The notes under the pieces are model-generated. The model made no database searches, was not told the origin of the DNA, and saw only the letters and a program-made list of their open reading frames with translations. A DNA stretch of 64,000 bases from Alphaproteobacteria bacterium. Its GTDB lineage: Bacteria; Pseudomonadota; Alphaproteobacteria; UBA9219; RFNS01. The stretch covers positions 726,416 to 790,415 of the forward strand of contig JBBCGY010000001.1 of NCBI GenBank assembly GCA_037200005.1, written 5' to 3'. A program made the translations under genes and the position numbers. Positions 43,323 through 51,665 of this stretch are shown here, in pieces; position 1 is the first letter of the stretch, and the number at the start of each line of letters is the position of its first letter.

Positions 43323-43631
43323 TTATTGGGCCGGCTTCTCGATCACTTCTTGTGATTCGGTCGAGTTCTTATTGAACAAGCCCTTCGGATCGGTCGTCTT
43401 CTTCGACTTTACCACTGCTTTCTTGTTGCCGTAGGAATCATAGCCCACGGTCGCGGAGTCGGTTTTTTCCGTCGTCGTTCCGGCGGAATTGGTCGAGCTT
43501 GACGACTTCTCATATTGGCCGGGCGGCAAATCCACGGCGCTGGTCTTTTTGTCGGCGCAGCCGGCGATACCGACGGATGTCGCGAGGATAGCCAGCATGA
43601 CTCCCGTATATTTAATTCCAGCGTATTTCAT
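43323..43631 (-). CDS. Small lipoprotein (102 aa)
   Basis: Signal peptide GVMLAILATSVG and lipobox IAGC, modified Cys near residue 25. The mature part is hydrophilic, Ser/Thr/Lys-rich (KSSSSTNSAGTTTEKTDSATVGYDSYG, rest KKAVVKSKKTTDPKGLF), with no domain. GGAG precedes the ATG. Convergent with the 406-aa gene. Likely envelope-located; function unknown. Confidence 0.65.
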   Translation of the reverse strand: MKYAGIKYTGVMLAILATSVGIAGCADKKTSAVDLPPGQYEKSSSSTNSAGTTTEKTDSATVGYDSYGNKKAVVKSKKTTDPKGLFNKNSTESQEVIEKPAQ

Positions 43632-43791
43632 AATAAGAACTCCATGATTGTTAATGGGGCGGGAACATGTTCTTGCTCGTTTTCATATAAATTTTTGAGC
43701 CTGGGAACGCGTGAAAATGCAAGGATTTGGCAAAATCATTCCGATGCAATAGAATTAGCGCCTGTCCGAACGCTTTATCTTATGGTTGCCC

Positions 43792-45258
43792 ATGAACAAG
43801 CCGCATAACGTCATCGAAACCGCCACCGGAAAATGGGAAATGGTCATCGGGCTCGAAGTCCACGCCCAGGTGACGTCGCAGGCTAAATTATTTTCCTCCG
43901 CTTCCGCCACGTTCGGCGGCGCGCCGAATAATCAGGTCTCGTTCGTCGACGCCGCCTTCCCCGGCATGCTGCCGGTACTCAACGGCTTTTGCGTCGAGCA
44001 GGCGGTGCGGACGGGCCTGGGATTAAAGGCCGAGATCAATCTGGCGTCCGTCTTCGACCGGAAGAATTATTTCTATGCCGATCTGCCCGCAGGATACCAG
44101 ATCAGCCAGTATAAGCAGCCGATCGTCGGCAAGGGCGAAATCACGCTCGACATGCCGGACGGCGAAACGCGCTGCATCGGCATCACCCGTCTGCATCTCG
44201 AGCAGGATGCCGGTAAAAGTTTGCACGACCAAAGCCCGCGCGCGACTTACGTCGATCTCAACCGCGCCGGCGTCGCGCTGATGGAAATCGTGTCCGAGCC
44301 CGACATGCGCGGGCCGGACGAGGCCGCGGCCTATCTGAAGAAACTGCGCGCGATCCTGCGCTATCTCGGCACCTGCGACGGCAATATGGAAGAAGGGTCG
44401 ATGCGCGCCGACGTGAATGTGTCCGTGCGCCGCGTCGGCGACGGCAAGCTCGGCACGCGCTGCGAGATCAAGAACGTCAATTCCATCCGCTTCGTCATGC
44501 AGGCCATCGAATATGAGGCGCGGCGGCAGATCGAGATCATCGAAGGCGGCGGCGCGATCAAGCAGGAAACCCGGCTGTGGGATACCGGCAAGGGCGAGAC
44601 GCGCTCGATGCGCTCGAAGGAGGAGGCGCACGATTACCGCTATTTCCCCGATCCCGATTTGCTGCCGATCAAGCTCGATCCGGCATGGGTCGAGAATATC
44701 AAGACCGGCCTGCCGGAATTGCCGGACGAAAAGAAGGCGCGTTTCGTCGGCGATTACGGCCTGACTTCCTATGACGCAGGGGTTCTGGTGGCCGAGCGCG
44801 AGACGGCGGATTTCTTCGAGGCGGTGGCGAAAGGCCGCGACGGCAGGCTGGCGGGCAATTGGGTGACCGGCGATTTCTTCGGTGCGCTCAACAAGGCGGG
44901 CAAGACCATCGCCGAATCGCCGGTAGACGCGGCGGCGCTGGGCGGCTTGGTCGATCTCATCCAGGATCAGACGATCTCGGGCCGCATCGCCAAGGACGTG
45001 TTCGAGGAGATGTTCGCGACCGGCAAGGCGGCGGCGGCCATTGTCGAGGAAAAGGGCCTGAAGCAGGTCACCGATACGGGCGCCATTGCTGCCGCGATCG
45101 ATCAGGTTCTCGCCGCGCATGCCGATAAAGTGGCGGAATATAAATCCGGCAAGGATAAGCTGTTCGGCTTTTTCGTCGGCCAGGTGATGAAAACCACCGG
45201 AGGCAAGGCCAACCCCGCGATGCTGAACGATCTGCTGAAAGAAAAACTAAGCGGATAA
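43792..45258 (+). CDS. gatB: Glu/Asp-tRNA amidotransferase subunit B
   Basis: Kinase/transamidase subunit of GatCAB, 488 residues. [20 protein letters not shown] and [17 protein letters not shown] are the GatB cradle signatures; [19 protein letters not shown] and [14 protein letters not shown] follow, and the C-terminal YqeY-like domain ends [21 protein letters not shown] 43792 is preferred over TTG 43786. Not in operon contact with gatCA, unlike most relatives. Confidence 0.96.
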   Translation: MNKPHNVIETATGKWEMVIGLEVHAQVTSQAKLFSSASATFGGAPNNQVSFVDAAFPGMLPVLNGFCVEQAVRTGLGLKAEINLASVFDRKNYFYADLPAGYQISQYKQPIVGKGEITLDMPDGETRCIGITRLHLEQDAGKSLHDQSPRATYVDLNRAGVALMEIVSEPDMRGPDEAAAYLKKLRAILRYLGTCDGNMEEGSMRADVNVSVRRVGDGKLGTRCEIKNVNSIRFVMQAIEYEARRQIEIIEGGGAIKQETRLWDTGKGETRSMRSKEEAHDYRYFPDPDLLPIKLDPAWVENIKTGLPELPDEKKARFVGDYGLTSYDAGVLVAERETADFFEAVAKGRDGRLAGNWVTGDFFGALNKAGKTIAESPVDAAALGGLVDLIQDQTISGRIAKDVFEEMFATGKAAAAIVEEKGLKQVTDTGAIAAAIDQVLAAHADKVAEYKSGKDKLFGFFVGQVMKTTGGKANPAMLNDLLKEKLSG

Positions 45259-45286
45259 AAAAGCGGCGGTTCCTGGGAACCGCCGC
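45257..45286 (-). terminator. Terminator of the small minus-strand gene, next to gatB stop
   Basis: Near-perfect stem GCGGCGGTTCC / GGAACCGCCGC (45263-45273, 45276-45286). On the minus strand it is followed by TTTTTT, so it mainly terminates the gene at 45327-45566. It touches the gatB stop codon and could also end gatB mRNA on the plus strand less efficiently. Confidence 0.82.
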
Positions 45287-45326
45287 AGTATACGCACAAA
45301 CCTGTGCGCGGGGGAAATTCGCAAGG

Positions 45327-45566
45327 CTACATCGCGCCGGCGCTTTGCATCACGCTTTTGCGGCGGCGGCCGCGGCGCGGCATATCGGCCAGCATGCCGC
45401 CCATCAGCATCCTGCGCTCCATCGAGGCGGCGCCGTTCAATTCGGTCAGGCAGCGTTGCAGCACCATGACTTCGCGCATATCGTCATGATCGCTGATCTG
45501 CATGCAGCTGAGCTTGTTTTCGACAAGGTCGACCAGCACGCCGAGAATTTCTTTCGATATCGTCAT
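45327..45566 (-). CDS. Small hypothetical protein (79 aa)
   Basis: Unrecognised, mainly helical, begins MTISKEILGVLVDLVENKLSC and ends with a basic tail MPRRGRRRKSVMQSAGAM. AAGGAA six bases before ATG 45566 and a strong terminator behind it support a real gene. Its upstream region contains a TTAA-N7-TTAA motif (45729-45743), matching the CtrA consensus. The basic tail might bind nucleic acid; that is conjecture. Confidence 0.6.
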   Translation of the reverse strand: MTISKEILGVLVDLVENKLSCMQISDHDDMREVMVLQRCLTELNGAASMERRMLMGGMLADMPRRGRRRKSVMQSAGAM

Positions 45567-45886
45567 CTTTCGTTCCTTTGCCGGTCTTATGCGTTCCGCG
45601 AACCCGCCGACGCGCGGCGCGATTTCTGCGATTGGTGCTCAAGGTTTTTTGTTTTACGATCGTTCGACTATGCGATAAAAAACTTAAAAATACGTTTCGT
45701 ATTTGCATGAAATGCCAGATTCTTTGGTTAAATACGGCTTAACCATACAAGCGCCGCCGCCGGTCCGAACACAGACATTACAAAAGGTGCGGCATAGTGG
45801 CCCCCATTCCTACATTACGACATATTACGACAAGTGAAATTGGCGCTTTTTCTGCTCTCTATCTTCTGTTATCTGTCTTCTGGTGC
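45567..45886. other. Intergenic region before tRNA-Ser
   Basis: 320 bases between the small minus-strand gene and the tRNA. It holds the CtrA-like motif, two ATTACGACA direct repeats 10 bases apart (45814-45822 and 45824-45832), and the tRNA promoter near 45840-45880. No further gene is seen. Confidence 0.5.
45729..45743. promoter_or_regulatory. CtrA-type motif TTAA-N7-TTAA
   Basis: TTAA-ATACGGC-TTAA, followed by CCAT, is an exact match to the alphaproteobacterial CtrA consensus. It lies 163 bases upstream of the small gene at 45327-45566 and 144 bases upstream of tRNA-Ser. CtrA itself is not in this window. Confidence 0.4.
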
Positions 45887-45979
45887 GGAGACGTGGCCGA
45901 GAGGCTGAAGGCGGCGGTTTGCTAAACCGTTATAGGGTCAAAAGCCCTATCGAGGGTTCGAATCCCTCCGTCTCCGCCA
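45887..45979 (+). tRNA. tRNA-Ser (anticodon GCT)
   Basis: Acceptor stem GGAGACG / CGTCTCC, discriminator G and an encoded CCA at 45977-45979. The D-arm follows, then the anticodon stem GCGGT / ACCGT with loop TTGCTAA (anticodon GCT, reads AGC/AGU). A long class II variable arm, including TAGGG / CCCTA, and a T-arm GAGGG-TTCGAAT-CCCTC complete it. The 3' end is the apparent insertion site of the integrase-bearing element that follows. Confidence 0.97.
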
Positions 45980-46011
45980 AGATTTTATCCCAGGATATTC
46001 CAGGCCGTCCC

Positions 46012-46050
46012 AAAATCCCGCAGAAACCAAGTGTTTCTGCGGGATTTTTT
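46012..46050 (+). terminator. Rho-independent terminator behind tRNA-Ser
   Basis: Perfect 16-bp stem AAAATCCCGCAGAAAC / GTTTCTGCGGGATTTT (46012-46027, 46033-46048) with loop CAAGT and a T-run. It lies 32 bases past the tRNA, inside the integrated DNA if the core is in the tRNA. Confidence 0.9.
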
Positions 46051-46143
46051 GTGCTATGAAATTCCGGTCAGTTCCACCGAGTTCCAGCCACCTGGGGGGA
46101 TCGGTGGGGGGATGACGCAACTTTAACCGGATTTGATCCCCCC

Positions 46144-47364
46144 ATGCGTTTGAGCGATAAAGCCTGTAAGGCGGCTTTGCCTAGGGAGAAGCATTACAAG
46201 TTAGCCGATGGCGGCGGCCTGTATCTTCAGGTTATGCCGAGCGGAAGCCGTTATTGGCGGATGAAGTTCCGCTTCGGCGGCAAGGAAAAGCAACTGGCTC
46301 TGGGCGTTTATCCGGAAGTGCCTCTAGGGGAAGCCCGCGAGAAACGGGAAATCGCCCGCAAGATGCTAGCTAATGGCATTGATCCCTCTTACGCCAAGCA
46401 AGAAAACAAGCAAAAACAGATTATGAGCGCCGCCAACACTTTCGAGGTCGTTGCCCGCGAATGGCATGAGAATAATATTGACCGTTGGACGAAACATTAC
46501 GGCGAGGACATTCTCCATCGTTTGGAAATGGATATTTTCCCCGAAATCGGAAGAAGGCCGATTGCTGAAATCCCGCCGCTCTTGATGCTCAATACGCTTC
46601 GTAAAATTGAAAAACGCGGAGCGCATGAAATGACAAGGCGCGTCATGCAATATTGCGGTCAGATTTTTCGCTATGCGATTGTGACCGCACGGGCTGACCG
46701 CAACCCTACCGCCGATCTCAAGGGCGCATTGAAGCCGGTCAAGCATGGGCACTACGCCGCCCTGGAGCCGGAAGAGTTGCCGGAGTTCGTGCAAAACCTT
46801 GATCGCAATGATGCCCGGCTGTTTCTCCAGACGCGGCTTGCGATCCGCATGTTGATGATGACTTTCGTTCGGACGGGCGAGTTGATAAAGGCGACATGGG
46901 ACGAATTCGATCTTGAGGAAGGCACATGGTCTATTCCCGCCGAGCGAATGAAAAGACGCCAGCCCCATATCGTGCCTTTGTCGCGGCAGTCCATAGCCAT
47001 TCTGCAGCAGCTTAAAGAAGTGAACGGCAATAGGCAGTGGGTTTTCGCCAGTTCCGCCTATCCCCGCCAGCATATGAGCAATAACACGATTTTGAAGGCG
47101 CTGGAGCGCATGGGTTACAAGGGGCGCATGACGGGTCATGGCTTCCGCGCTCTTGCCATGACGACGATCAAGGAAAAGCTGAAATATCCGCACGAAATCG
47201 TTGATCGCCAACTTGCCCATGCGCCAAGCGATAAAGTGAGGGCCGCTTATGATCGCGCCAAATTTCTCGATGAGCGCCGCAAGATGATGCAAGAATGGGC
47301 GGATTATTTGGATACGGTAACGGCGGGCGGTAAGGTTATCGTTGCCCGCTTTGGCACAAGATAA
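46144..47364 (+). CDS. Tyrosine integrase, P4-type
   Basis: 406 residues. N-terminal DUF4102 arm-binding domain (LADGGGLYLQVMPSGSRYWRMKF), core-binding domain from about residue 98, and a complete catalytic domain: Arg243 (FVRTGELIKATWDEF), His332 and Arg335 (GHGFRALAMT), His359 (QLAHAP) and nucleophile Tyr369 (RAAYDRAKF). It should catalyse insertion and excision at the neighbouring tRNA-Ser. The gene downstream starts 21 bases after its stop with a strong ribosome-binding site. No excisionase adjacent; the AlpA protein may play that role. Confidence 0.95.
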   Translation: MRLSDKACKAALPREKHYKLADGGGLYLQVMPSGSRYWRMKFRFGGKEKQLALGVYPEVPLGEAREKREIARKMLANGIDPSYAKQENKQKQIMSAANTFEVVAREWHENNIDRWTKHYGEDILHRLEMDIFPEIGRRPIAEIPPLLMLNTLRKIEKRGAHEMTRRVMQYCGQIFRYAIVTARADRNPTADLKGALKPVKHGHYAALEPEELPEFVQNLDRNDARLFLQTRLAIRMLMMTFVRTGELIKATWDEFDLEEGTWSIPAERMKRRQPHIVPLSRQSIAILQQLKEVNGNRQWVFASSAYPRQHMSNNTILKALERMGYKGRMTGHGFRALAMTTIKEKLKYPHEIVDRQLAHAPSDKVRAAYDRAKFLDERRKMMQEWADYLDTVTAGGKVIVARFGTR

Positions 47365-47385
47365 GATATATTGGAGGAGTCAAAA

Positions 47386-48147
47386 ATGGGAAAGCTCGAT
47401 CAACTAAAGGACTGGTACTCTCTTGAAGCCGCCTTATATCGCTTGCGTGAGAAATCCAATCAGAATGTTTCGTTTGTTGATCTTGTGGATGTCATAACCG
47501 CAGGGCATCTTCGGTTGTCTTGTTATATGCTTAGTCAGAAAGGTCAGAAAACCGCGACCGGCCAGAATATATTTACGCCTGAGAGAGTGTGGGGCGACGC
47601 TCCTAGATTCCAGTCTAAACCAGAAAATGCCGAGATATTGGAGGGGCCTTATCGCATCGATCTCAAGGACAATCCAATTATTAAACTTGATCTTATGTCT
47701 CTTGTGATAGGTGAAAAAAATGGATTTTGTGAATTGCATACCTTGGTCGTCCGAGATGAAGATGAGAACGCATGGGATGTTCTTCAATTCGATGAAGTCG
47801 GACTTGATGGCAAGGGAGGCTATCTTCCGACATTGATTATGCCGGCATTTTCTCAGCTTGGCATAAGAAGAGTAGATTTTGAGGCTTTCGAAATATTGCT
47901 CGATAAGAAGGGGCATAATAAAGTGACTATGGGTTTAAGGGAGAAGACGACCTGTTTTAATATTATTCACGCTCAGCAGAAATTGCTCTTAGAAAAAACG
48001 TCCGGCAATCCCGCTCTGTATGATAGCGCCGCAGCCATCATCGCCGAAATTCTAGCATTAGACGGCATTCCTAGAAACGGCGGTATTTCGGAGAGAACAC
48101 TGCAAGAGAAGTTTGCGAAAGCCAAACGCACCTGGGAATCTGCATGA
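47386..48147 (+). CDS. Unknown protein, partner of a HEPN protein
   Basis: 253 residues, no recognised domain. GGAGGAG seven bases before ATG 47386 sets the start. N-terminal helices (DWYSLEAALYRLREKSNQN, VSFVDLVDVITAGHLRLSCYML), a beta-rich centre and a C-terminal segment GGISERTLQEKFAKAKRTW that looks like a helix-turn-helix or small winged domain. Much more AT-rich than the flanking host genes. It shares an ATGA overlap with the HEPN gene, so the two are made together. Possibly a sensor, antitoxin or RNA-binding partner (inference). Confidence 0.6.
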   Translation: MGKLDQLKDWYSLEAALYRLREKSNQNVSFVDLVDVITAGHLRLSCYMLSQKGQKTATGQNIFTPERVWGDAPRFQSKPENAEILEGPYRIDLKDNPIIKLDLMSLVIGEKNGFCELHTLVVRDEDENAWDVLQFDEVGLDGKGGYLPTLIMPAFSQLGIRRVDFEAFEILLDKKGHNKVTMGLREKTTCFNIIHAQQKLLLEKTSGNPALYDSAAAIIAEILALDGIPRNGGISERTLQEKFAKAKRTWESA

Positions 48148-48995
48148 CTTTCTTTTGTGGAATTTATGGGTATGAGATTACGGAAGTGATGTCGTTTAAT
48201 GGCATCACTTTTACCCCAAAATATTATGGGGGCCCCGAAGCAAGACAATATCCCAGAGACACAAGAACTTATCATCTAACAGCCATTGCTGAAATGGAAG
48301 TGTATGATCATAGCCTACTGTTTGATCTGGAAGGTATTCTTGCTTTTATCGAACGTTTAGACGTGCTCATTTCTCTTCCTGTTGAATCACATAATCTTGA
48401 TGTCCAAGGGGCGTTCTTAGAATTTCCTGCTGAAATTAGATTGCATGAGAGAAACAACGGGGGTGGGTGCGTAATTCCGGGCGGCATTATCTCGAAAAAC
48501 GCCCGCTGCAGATTTATTACAGCAGCGATGTCTAGGTTAAGTGATGCAGAGTTCTGTAAGAAAACGGAATTTAGAGGCGCATTCTTCAAGTGTGTCGAAA
48601 CGTTTAGATCGCCAAAATCATTTCTGGACGTTTCGTATTATTTTTTATTTTCTGCTTTAGAATCATTCGCGAGAGGCACGTATAGCGATTACACATCGGA
48701 TGCAGCCGTACCCATCAATCGTCTTCTGCAGGAATACGGTTTTAACATTAAGATCGCTAACGCCTTAAATTTAAAACGTGCCATTTCAACTTATGCCCAT
48801 ATAAGAAATGCTCTATTCCATACTGGGAAACTAGAGGCTGAAATAAATCTAAATGGCAGGGCAACGCTCCTTAAGCTCACTGACTATTATGGAAGCTTCT
48901 CTAATCTTTTACCGTTGGTCATGATGAAAGCTGTCGGATTTGATGATAGTCATATTAATTGGGATGGATGGGCAGAGGGCGGGACTTTCCTATGA
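48144..48995 (+). CDS. HEPN-motif protein, candidate ribonuclease toxin/defence effector
   Basis: 283 residues. The C-terminal helical domain (about 160-240) has the HEPN RNase motif RNALFH (Arg221-x4-His226, Asn after Arg) preceded by SYYFLFSALESFARG, as in ApeA/Swt1-like HEPN proteins. The N-terminal 150 residues appear beta-rich and may be a sensor or ApeA-N-like domain; I cannot name it. AT-rich and adjacent to the integrase, so horizontally acquired. Likely an RNA-cutting, dormancy- or abortive-infection-type effector with the preceding gene as partner; the biological role is inference. Confidence 0.6.
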   Translation: MTFFCGIYGYEITEVMSFNGITFTPKYYGGPEARQYPRDTRTYHLTAIAEMEVYDHSLLFDLEGILAFIERLDVLISLPVESHNLDVQGAFLEFPAEIRLHERNNGGGCVIPGGIISKNARCRFITAAMSRLSDAEFCKKTEFRGAFFKCVETFRSPKSFLDVSYYFLFSALESFARGTYSDYTSDAAVPINRLLQEYGFNIKIANALNLKRAISTYAHIRNALFHTGKLEAEINLNGRATLLKLTDYYGSFSNLLPLVMMKAVGFDDSHINWDGWAEGGTFL

Positions 48996-49100
48996 TCGCT
49001 GCTTACCGCAAATAGATTTAATATGCCGCAACTACGGTGCGGAAGCGATGCTTCTCATTATATAAGCGCACATGTCCACCGCAACCCGAAAGGTTTAAGC

Positions 49101-49445
49101 ATGTCGCAATCTATTCTACGATTAAAATCCGTTCTATCCCGGACTGGCTTAAGTCGAACAGTGCTCTATGTGCTGATAAAAGGGGGCAATTTCCCTCCTC
49201 CAATCAAGCTAGGAAAGCGCTCATGCGGCTGGCTCGAAAGCGAAATCGACGCATGGATTGTTGAACGTGTGCAAGCCAGCCGGAATAAATCGCATTCCCC
49301 TCATGCGAGGCCAGATGAATCGCGTTCATCGATAGCCGCCTCCATGCCCGCCGCGCGCCAGCGCGGGGGCGGAGAGGCGGCGCTGAGGGGCGTCCTTGTA
49401 ACACGCCCCTTTACAAATACAGAAAGGGCCTCCAGATGCAAATGA
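49101..49445 (+). CDS. AlpA-family phage regulator
   Basis: 114 residues from ATG 49101. The core SILRLKSVLSRTGLSRTVLYVLIKGG and FPPPIKLGKRSCGWLESEIDAWIVERVQ is the AlpA winged helix-turn-helix, used by P4-like satellites as activator of integrase and as excisionase. About 50 further residues (Ala/Arg-rich) are atypical for the family, and an 8-bp hairpin (49386-49410) lies in that part, so the reading frame may run past an original stop. It overlaps the next gene by 10 bases. Confidence 0.8.
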   Translation: MSQSILRLKSVLSRTGLSRTVLYVLIKGGNFPPPIKLGKRSCGWLESEIDAWIVERVQASRNKSHSPHARPDESRSSIAASMPAARQRGGGEAALRGVLVTRPFTNTERASRCK

Positions 49446-49837
49446 TCTACCAAAATTTCGATGGCTTGGACGTTGCCTTCCAGGGTTCCTTGCCGCCTTC
49501 GATTCTTGAAGCATTGGAACAGGGCAAACAACAGGCTTTGGCGCAGGGCGAGGATGCTCTCGTTCTGCTCGGCCTTAAACAATGTCCGGTTCTGGTAGCC
49601 GAAACCGGAGCACGAGGTGGCTATGCTTATCGTTTCGATACTGGCCCGGCTGGTGAAGTTTGGTTTGTCTCCAAATCTATAGACCCAAAACGGTGGAATA
49701 TCCGTGTATCGGTTAAAAGCCTCAATTTCGGTCTTAATGGTTATGCGGCTGTGAAGCAAAACTCGATCGCGTTTCTGACGGAGTTGGGTGCCTATGGAGT
49801 GGTTAGGGGTTTAACGTCTGACAATCATATTATATGA
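49436..49837 (+). CDS. Hypothetical element protein, possibly truncated replication protein
   Basis: 133 residues. The C-terminal part (VWFVSKSIDPKRWNIRVSVKSLNFGLNGYAAVK, then FLTELGAYGV) resembles the N-terminal part of replication-initiator-like proteins often encoded next to AlpA in alphaproteobacterial satellites, and the frame stops where those would continue. I treat this as a remnant with low certainty. It is the last gene with element character before the DUF1835 group. Confidence 0.45.
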   Translation: MQMIYQNFDGLDVAFQGSLPPSILEALEQGKQQALAQGEDALVLLGLKQCPVLVAETGARGGYAYRFDTGPAGEVWFVSKSIDPKRWNIRVSVKSLNFGLNGYAAVKQNSIAFLTELGAYGVVRGLTSDNHII

Positions 49838-49874
49838 TATGCTGGTCATGCTGGAATAAGAGGATGTTCGCTCA

Positions 49875-50906
49875 ATGTCTCAATCGGTCTTGTATATCGC
49901 AAGTGGCCGGGCGGCTGCCGTAACGATGAGTCAGGCTCTATCCTTGTCGGAAAGCCAGCTGCTGATTTTTGATGATTGCCTGGACGGCGGCCCTATCAGA
50001 GATTTTAGCTCTTTGGATGAATGGGTCGAATCCAGAAAAGGATACCTGACTGACATTGGTCACTCTTCATGTTTGCTACAATCGCTCACGGCCTATTTTG
50101 CACATGAAAATCCGATCGAGCGCCTTCGGCAGGCCGATACTATATATTTCTGGGCTGGCATAGGCCTGCCTGAACAGTTATTGCTGGCTTGGCTTGTGAA
50201 ACTATTCCTCTCCTCGAATATCGATCCCGCTCGCCTTAAACTCATCGAGGCCTATCAAGTTAAAAATGCTAAAGGAAAAGATTGCCAGATTCTTGGGGTG
50301 GGCGAGCTTAATCCCGATCAGTTGCTGGCTGTGTATCAGCAGTCTCAAAAACGCGGCGTATCCATTAATGACATCGAGGCGTTGGAAAACGCATGGGCAG
50401 CCTTAACGGCATCTGCCCCCGGGAAGCTGGTCGACTATTGTGACAACGCGAAGCCCGCCTTTCCATTTCTCCACAAGGGGTTGCATGATTTTTTGCGACG
50501 CTATCCCAATCGGCATACCGGCCTTGGCTATTTCGACATGTTGCTGCTCAAGCATGCTTCACGAGGCCCTAAGGCAGCGCGCGTGCTTGGTTATTGTATG
50601 GGGGAGGCTTATGAACAATTGGATTTTACCGGCGACGCGCATTTGTTCTGGCGCATGAAGAGGTTGGGCGCCAGCCTGCTTCCATATCCTGCGCTCAGGC
50701 TATCAGGCGGGCCGGAGATGAGGGACGCCGAAGTCACTTTAACCGAAATGGGGGAAAGTTTCTTAGCCGGAAAGGAAAATTTTATCCTGCGTAATGGCGT
50801 GGACGACTGGATCGGCGGTGTTCACCTGACCCTTCAGAATATGTGGTGGCATCATGACGGCAGGCTGAATCAATCTGCAATCCCAGGAGGATCGTCGCAT
50901 GGCTAA
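49875..50906 (+). CDS. DUF1835 domain protein
   Basis: 343 residues. The N-terminal SVLYIASGRAAAVTMSQAL and LLIFDDCLDGGPI are the DUF1835 signature; RLRQADTIYFWAGIGLPEQLLLAWLV follows and a distinct C-terminal domain (YPNRHTGLGYFDMLLL, LFWRMKRLGASLLPYPALRLSG) resembles DUF3658-type tails. Function unknown; the N-terminal fold is reported to look nucleotide-related. First of four closely spaced plus-strand genes. An AGGAGG sits at the end of the frame (50886-50891), serving the next gene or a tiny leader. Confidence 0.75.
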   Translation: MSQSVLYIASGRAAAVTMSQALSLSESQLLIFDDCLDGGPIRDFSSLDEWVESRKGYLTDIGHSSCLLQSLTAYFAHENPIERLRQADTIYFWAGIGLPEQLLLAWLVKLFLSSNIDPARLKLIEAYQVKNAKGKDCQILGVGELNPDQLLAVYQQSQKRGVSINDIEALENAWAALTASAPGKLVDYCDNAKPAFPFLHKGLHDFLRRYPNRHTGLGYFDMLLLKHASRGPKAARVLGYCMGEAYEQLDFTGDAHLFWRMKRLGASLLPYPALRLSGGPEMRDAEVTLTEMGESFLAGKENFILRNGVDDWIGGVHLTLQNMWWHHDGRLNQSAIPGGSSHG

Positions 50907-50927
50907 ACATATAATTTGCTGTTTCTT

Positions 50928-51665
50928 ATGACCTTCACCCTCCCTCTATTGCTTCTTTATGCAAGCGCGTTGGCGTTCCTTGTCTTAGAGCGGCTGCGAC
51001 CTGGCCGGGCTTTGCCTAATGCCGCCGGCTGGTATGCTCGCGCCATATTTCTCAACAGCGCGCAGTTTGCGATCGTCATCATCGCCGGTCTCACCTGGAG
51101 CAAATGGATGCAGGGATATTCCCTGTTTAATATTAGCCATATGATGCCGGATGTCGCGCAAGGGTTCCTCTGCTGGTTCGCCGGAACATTTGTCTTCTAT
51201 TGGTGGCACCGCGCGCGCCACGCCTCCAATTTTCTCTGGCGTGCGCTGCACCAAATCCACCATAGCGCGGCGAGAATCGAAGCGCTTACGGCATTCTACA
51301 AGCATCCCTTGGAGATCGCGGTCAATTCGGTGCTTTCCTCTTTTTTGATCTTCGTTGTGCTCGGCGCCTCAATCGAAGCTGCTGCCTGGTATAATTTCTT
51401 CGCGGCGTTCGGCGAGTTTTTCTATCACGCCAATATCAGAACGCCGCGCTGGACCGGATATTTTCTTCAGCGTCCGGAGCATCACTCCATTCATCATTGC
51501 CGGGATGTCCATGATTTCAATTATGGCGACATCACATGGTGGGATCGCATCTTCGGCACATTCCGCGAGTGCCAGGATTTCGTTCCTCATTGCGGCTATC
51601 ACGGCGACCGAGAGCAGAAGCTAGTTTCTATGCTGCGCTTTGCGGATGTCCACAAAGATCATTAA
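50928..51665 (+). CDS. Fatty acid hydroxylase / sterol desaturase family protein
   Basis: 245 residues with four or more membrane helices and the di-iron histidine clusters of the family: HRARH, HQIHHS, then RPEHHSIHHCRDVHDFN and DRIFGTF. Enzymes of this superfamily hydroxylate or desaturate membrane lipids, including sphingolipids, hopanoids and carotenoids. I start it at ATG 50928; a 10-codon frame from 50899 (MAKHIICCFL) behind AGGAGG ends overlapping this ATG (ATGA) and could couple its translation. Sits between DUF1835 and the saccharopine dehydrogenase-like gene. Confidence 0.85.
   Translation: MTFTLPLLLLYASALAFLVLERLRPGRALPNAAGWYARAIFLNSAQFAIVIIAGLTWSKWMQGYSLFNISHMMPDVAQGFLCWFAGTFVFYWWHRARHASNFLWRALHQIHHSAARIEALTAFYKHPLEIAVNSVLSSFLIFVVLGASIEAAAWYNFFAAFGEFFYHANIRTPRWTGYFLQRPEHHSIHHCRDVHDFNYGDITWWDRIFGTFRECQDFVPHCGYHGDREQKLVSMLRFADVHKDH

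Larger units (their letters stand above)
45952..49850 (+). mobile_element. Integrative element at the tRNA-Ser 3' end (right end uncertain)
   Basis: A P4-type tyrosine integrase begins 164 bases after tRNA-Ser, in the same direction, and the tRNA is intact, as expected when the attachment core lies in its 3' half. Next come two AT-rich unknown genes, one with a HEPN motif, an AlpA-like regulator and a truncated-looking protein. I end it after the last of these because composition and gene style change there. No clean copy of the tRNA 3' end was seen downstream; the only candidate is a 9-base match at 63109-63117. Confidence 0.55.

Noticed and set aside
43663-43672. GAACATGTTC palindrome as a LexA operator
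   Set aside because: Alphaproteobacterial LexA sites are GTTC-N7-GTTC direct repeats; the second half here does not fit, and no SOS gene is adjacent.
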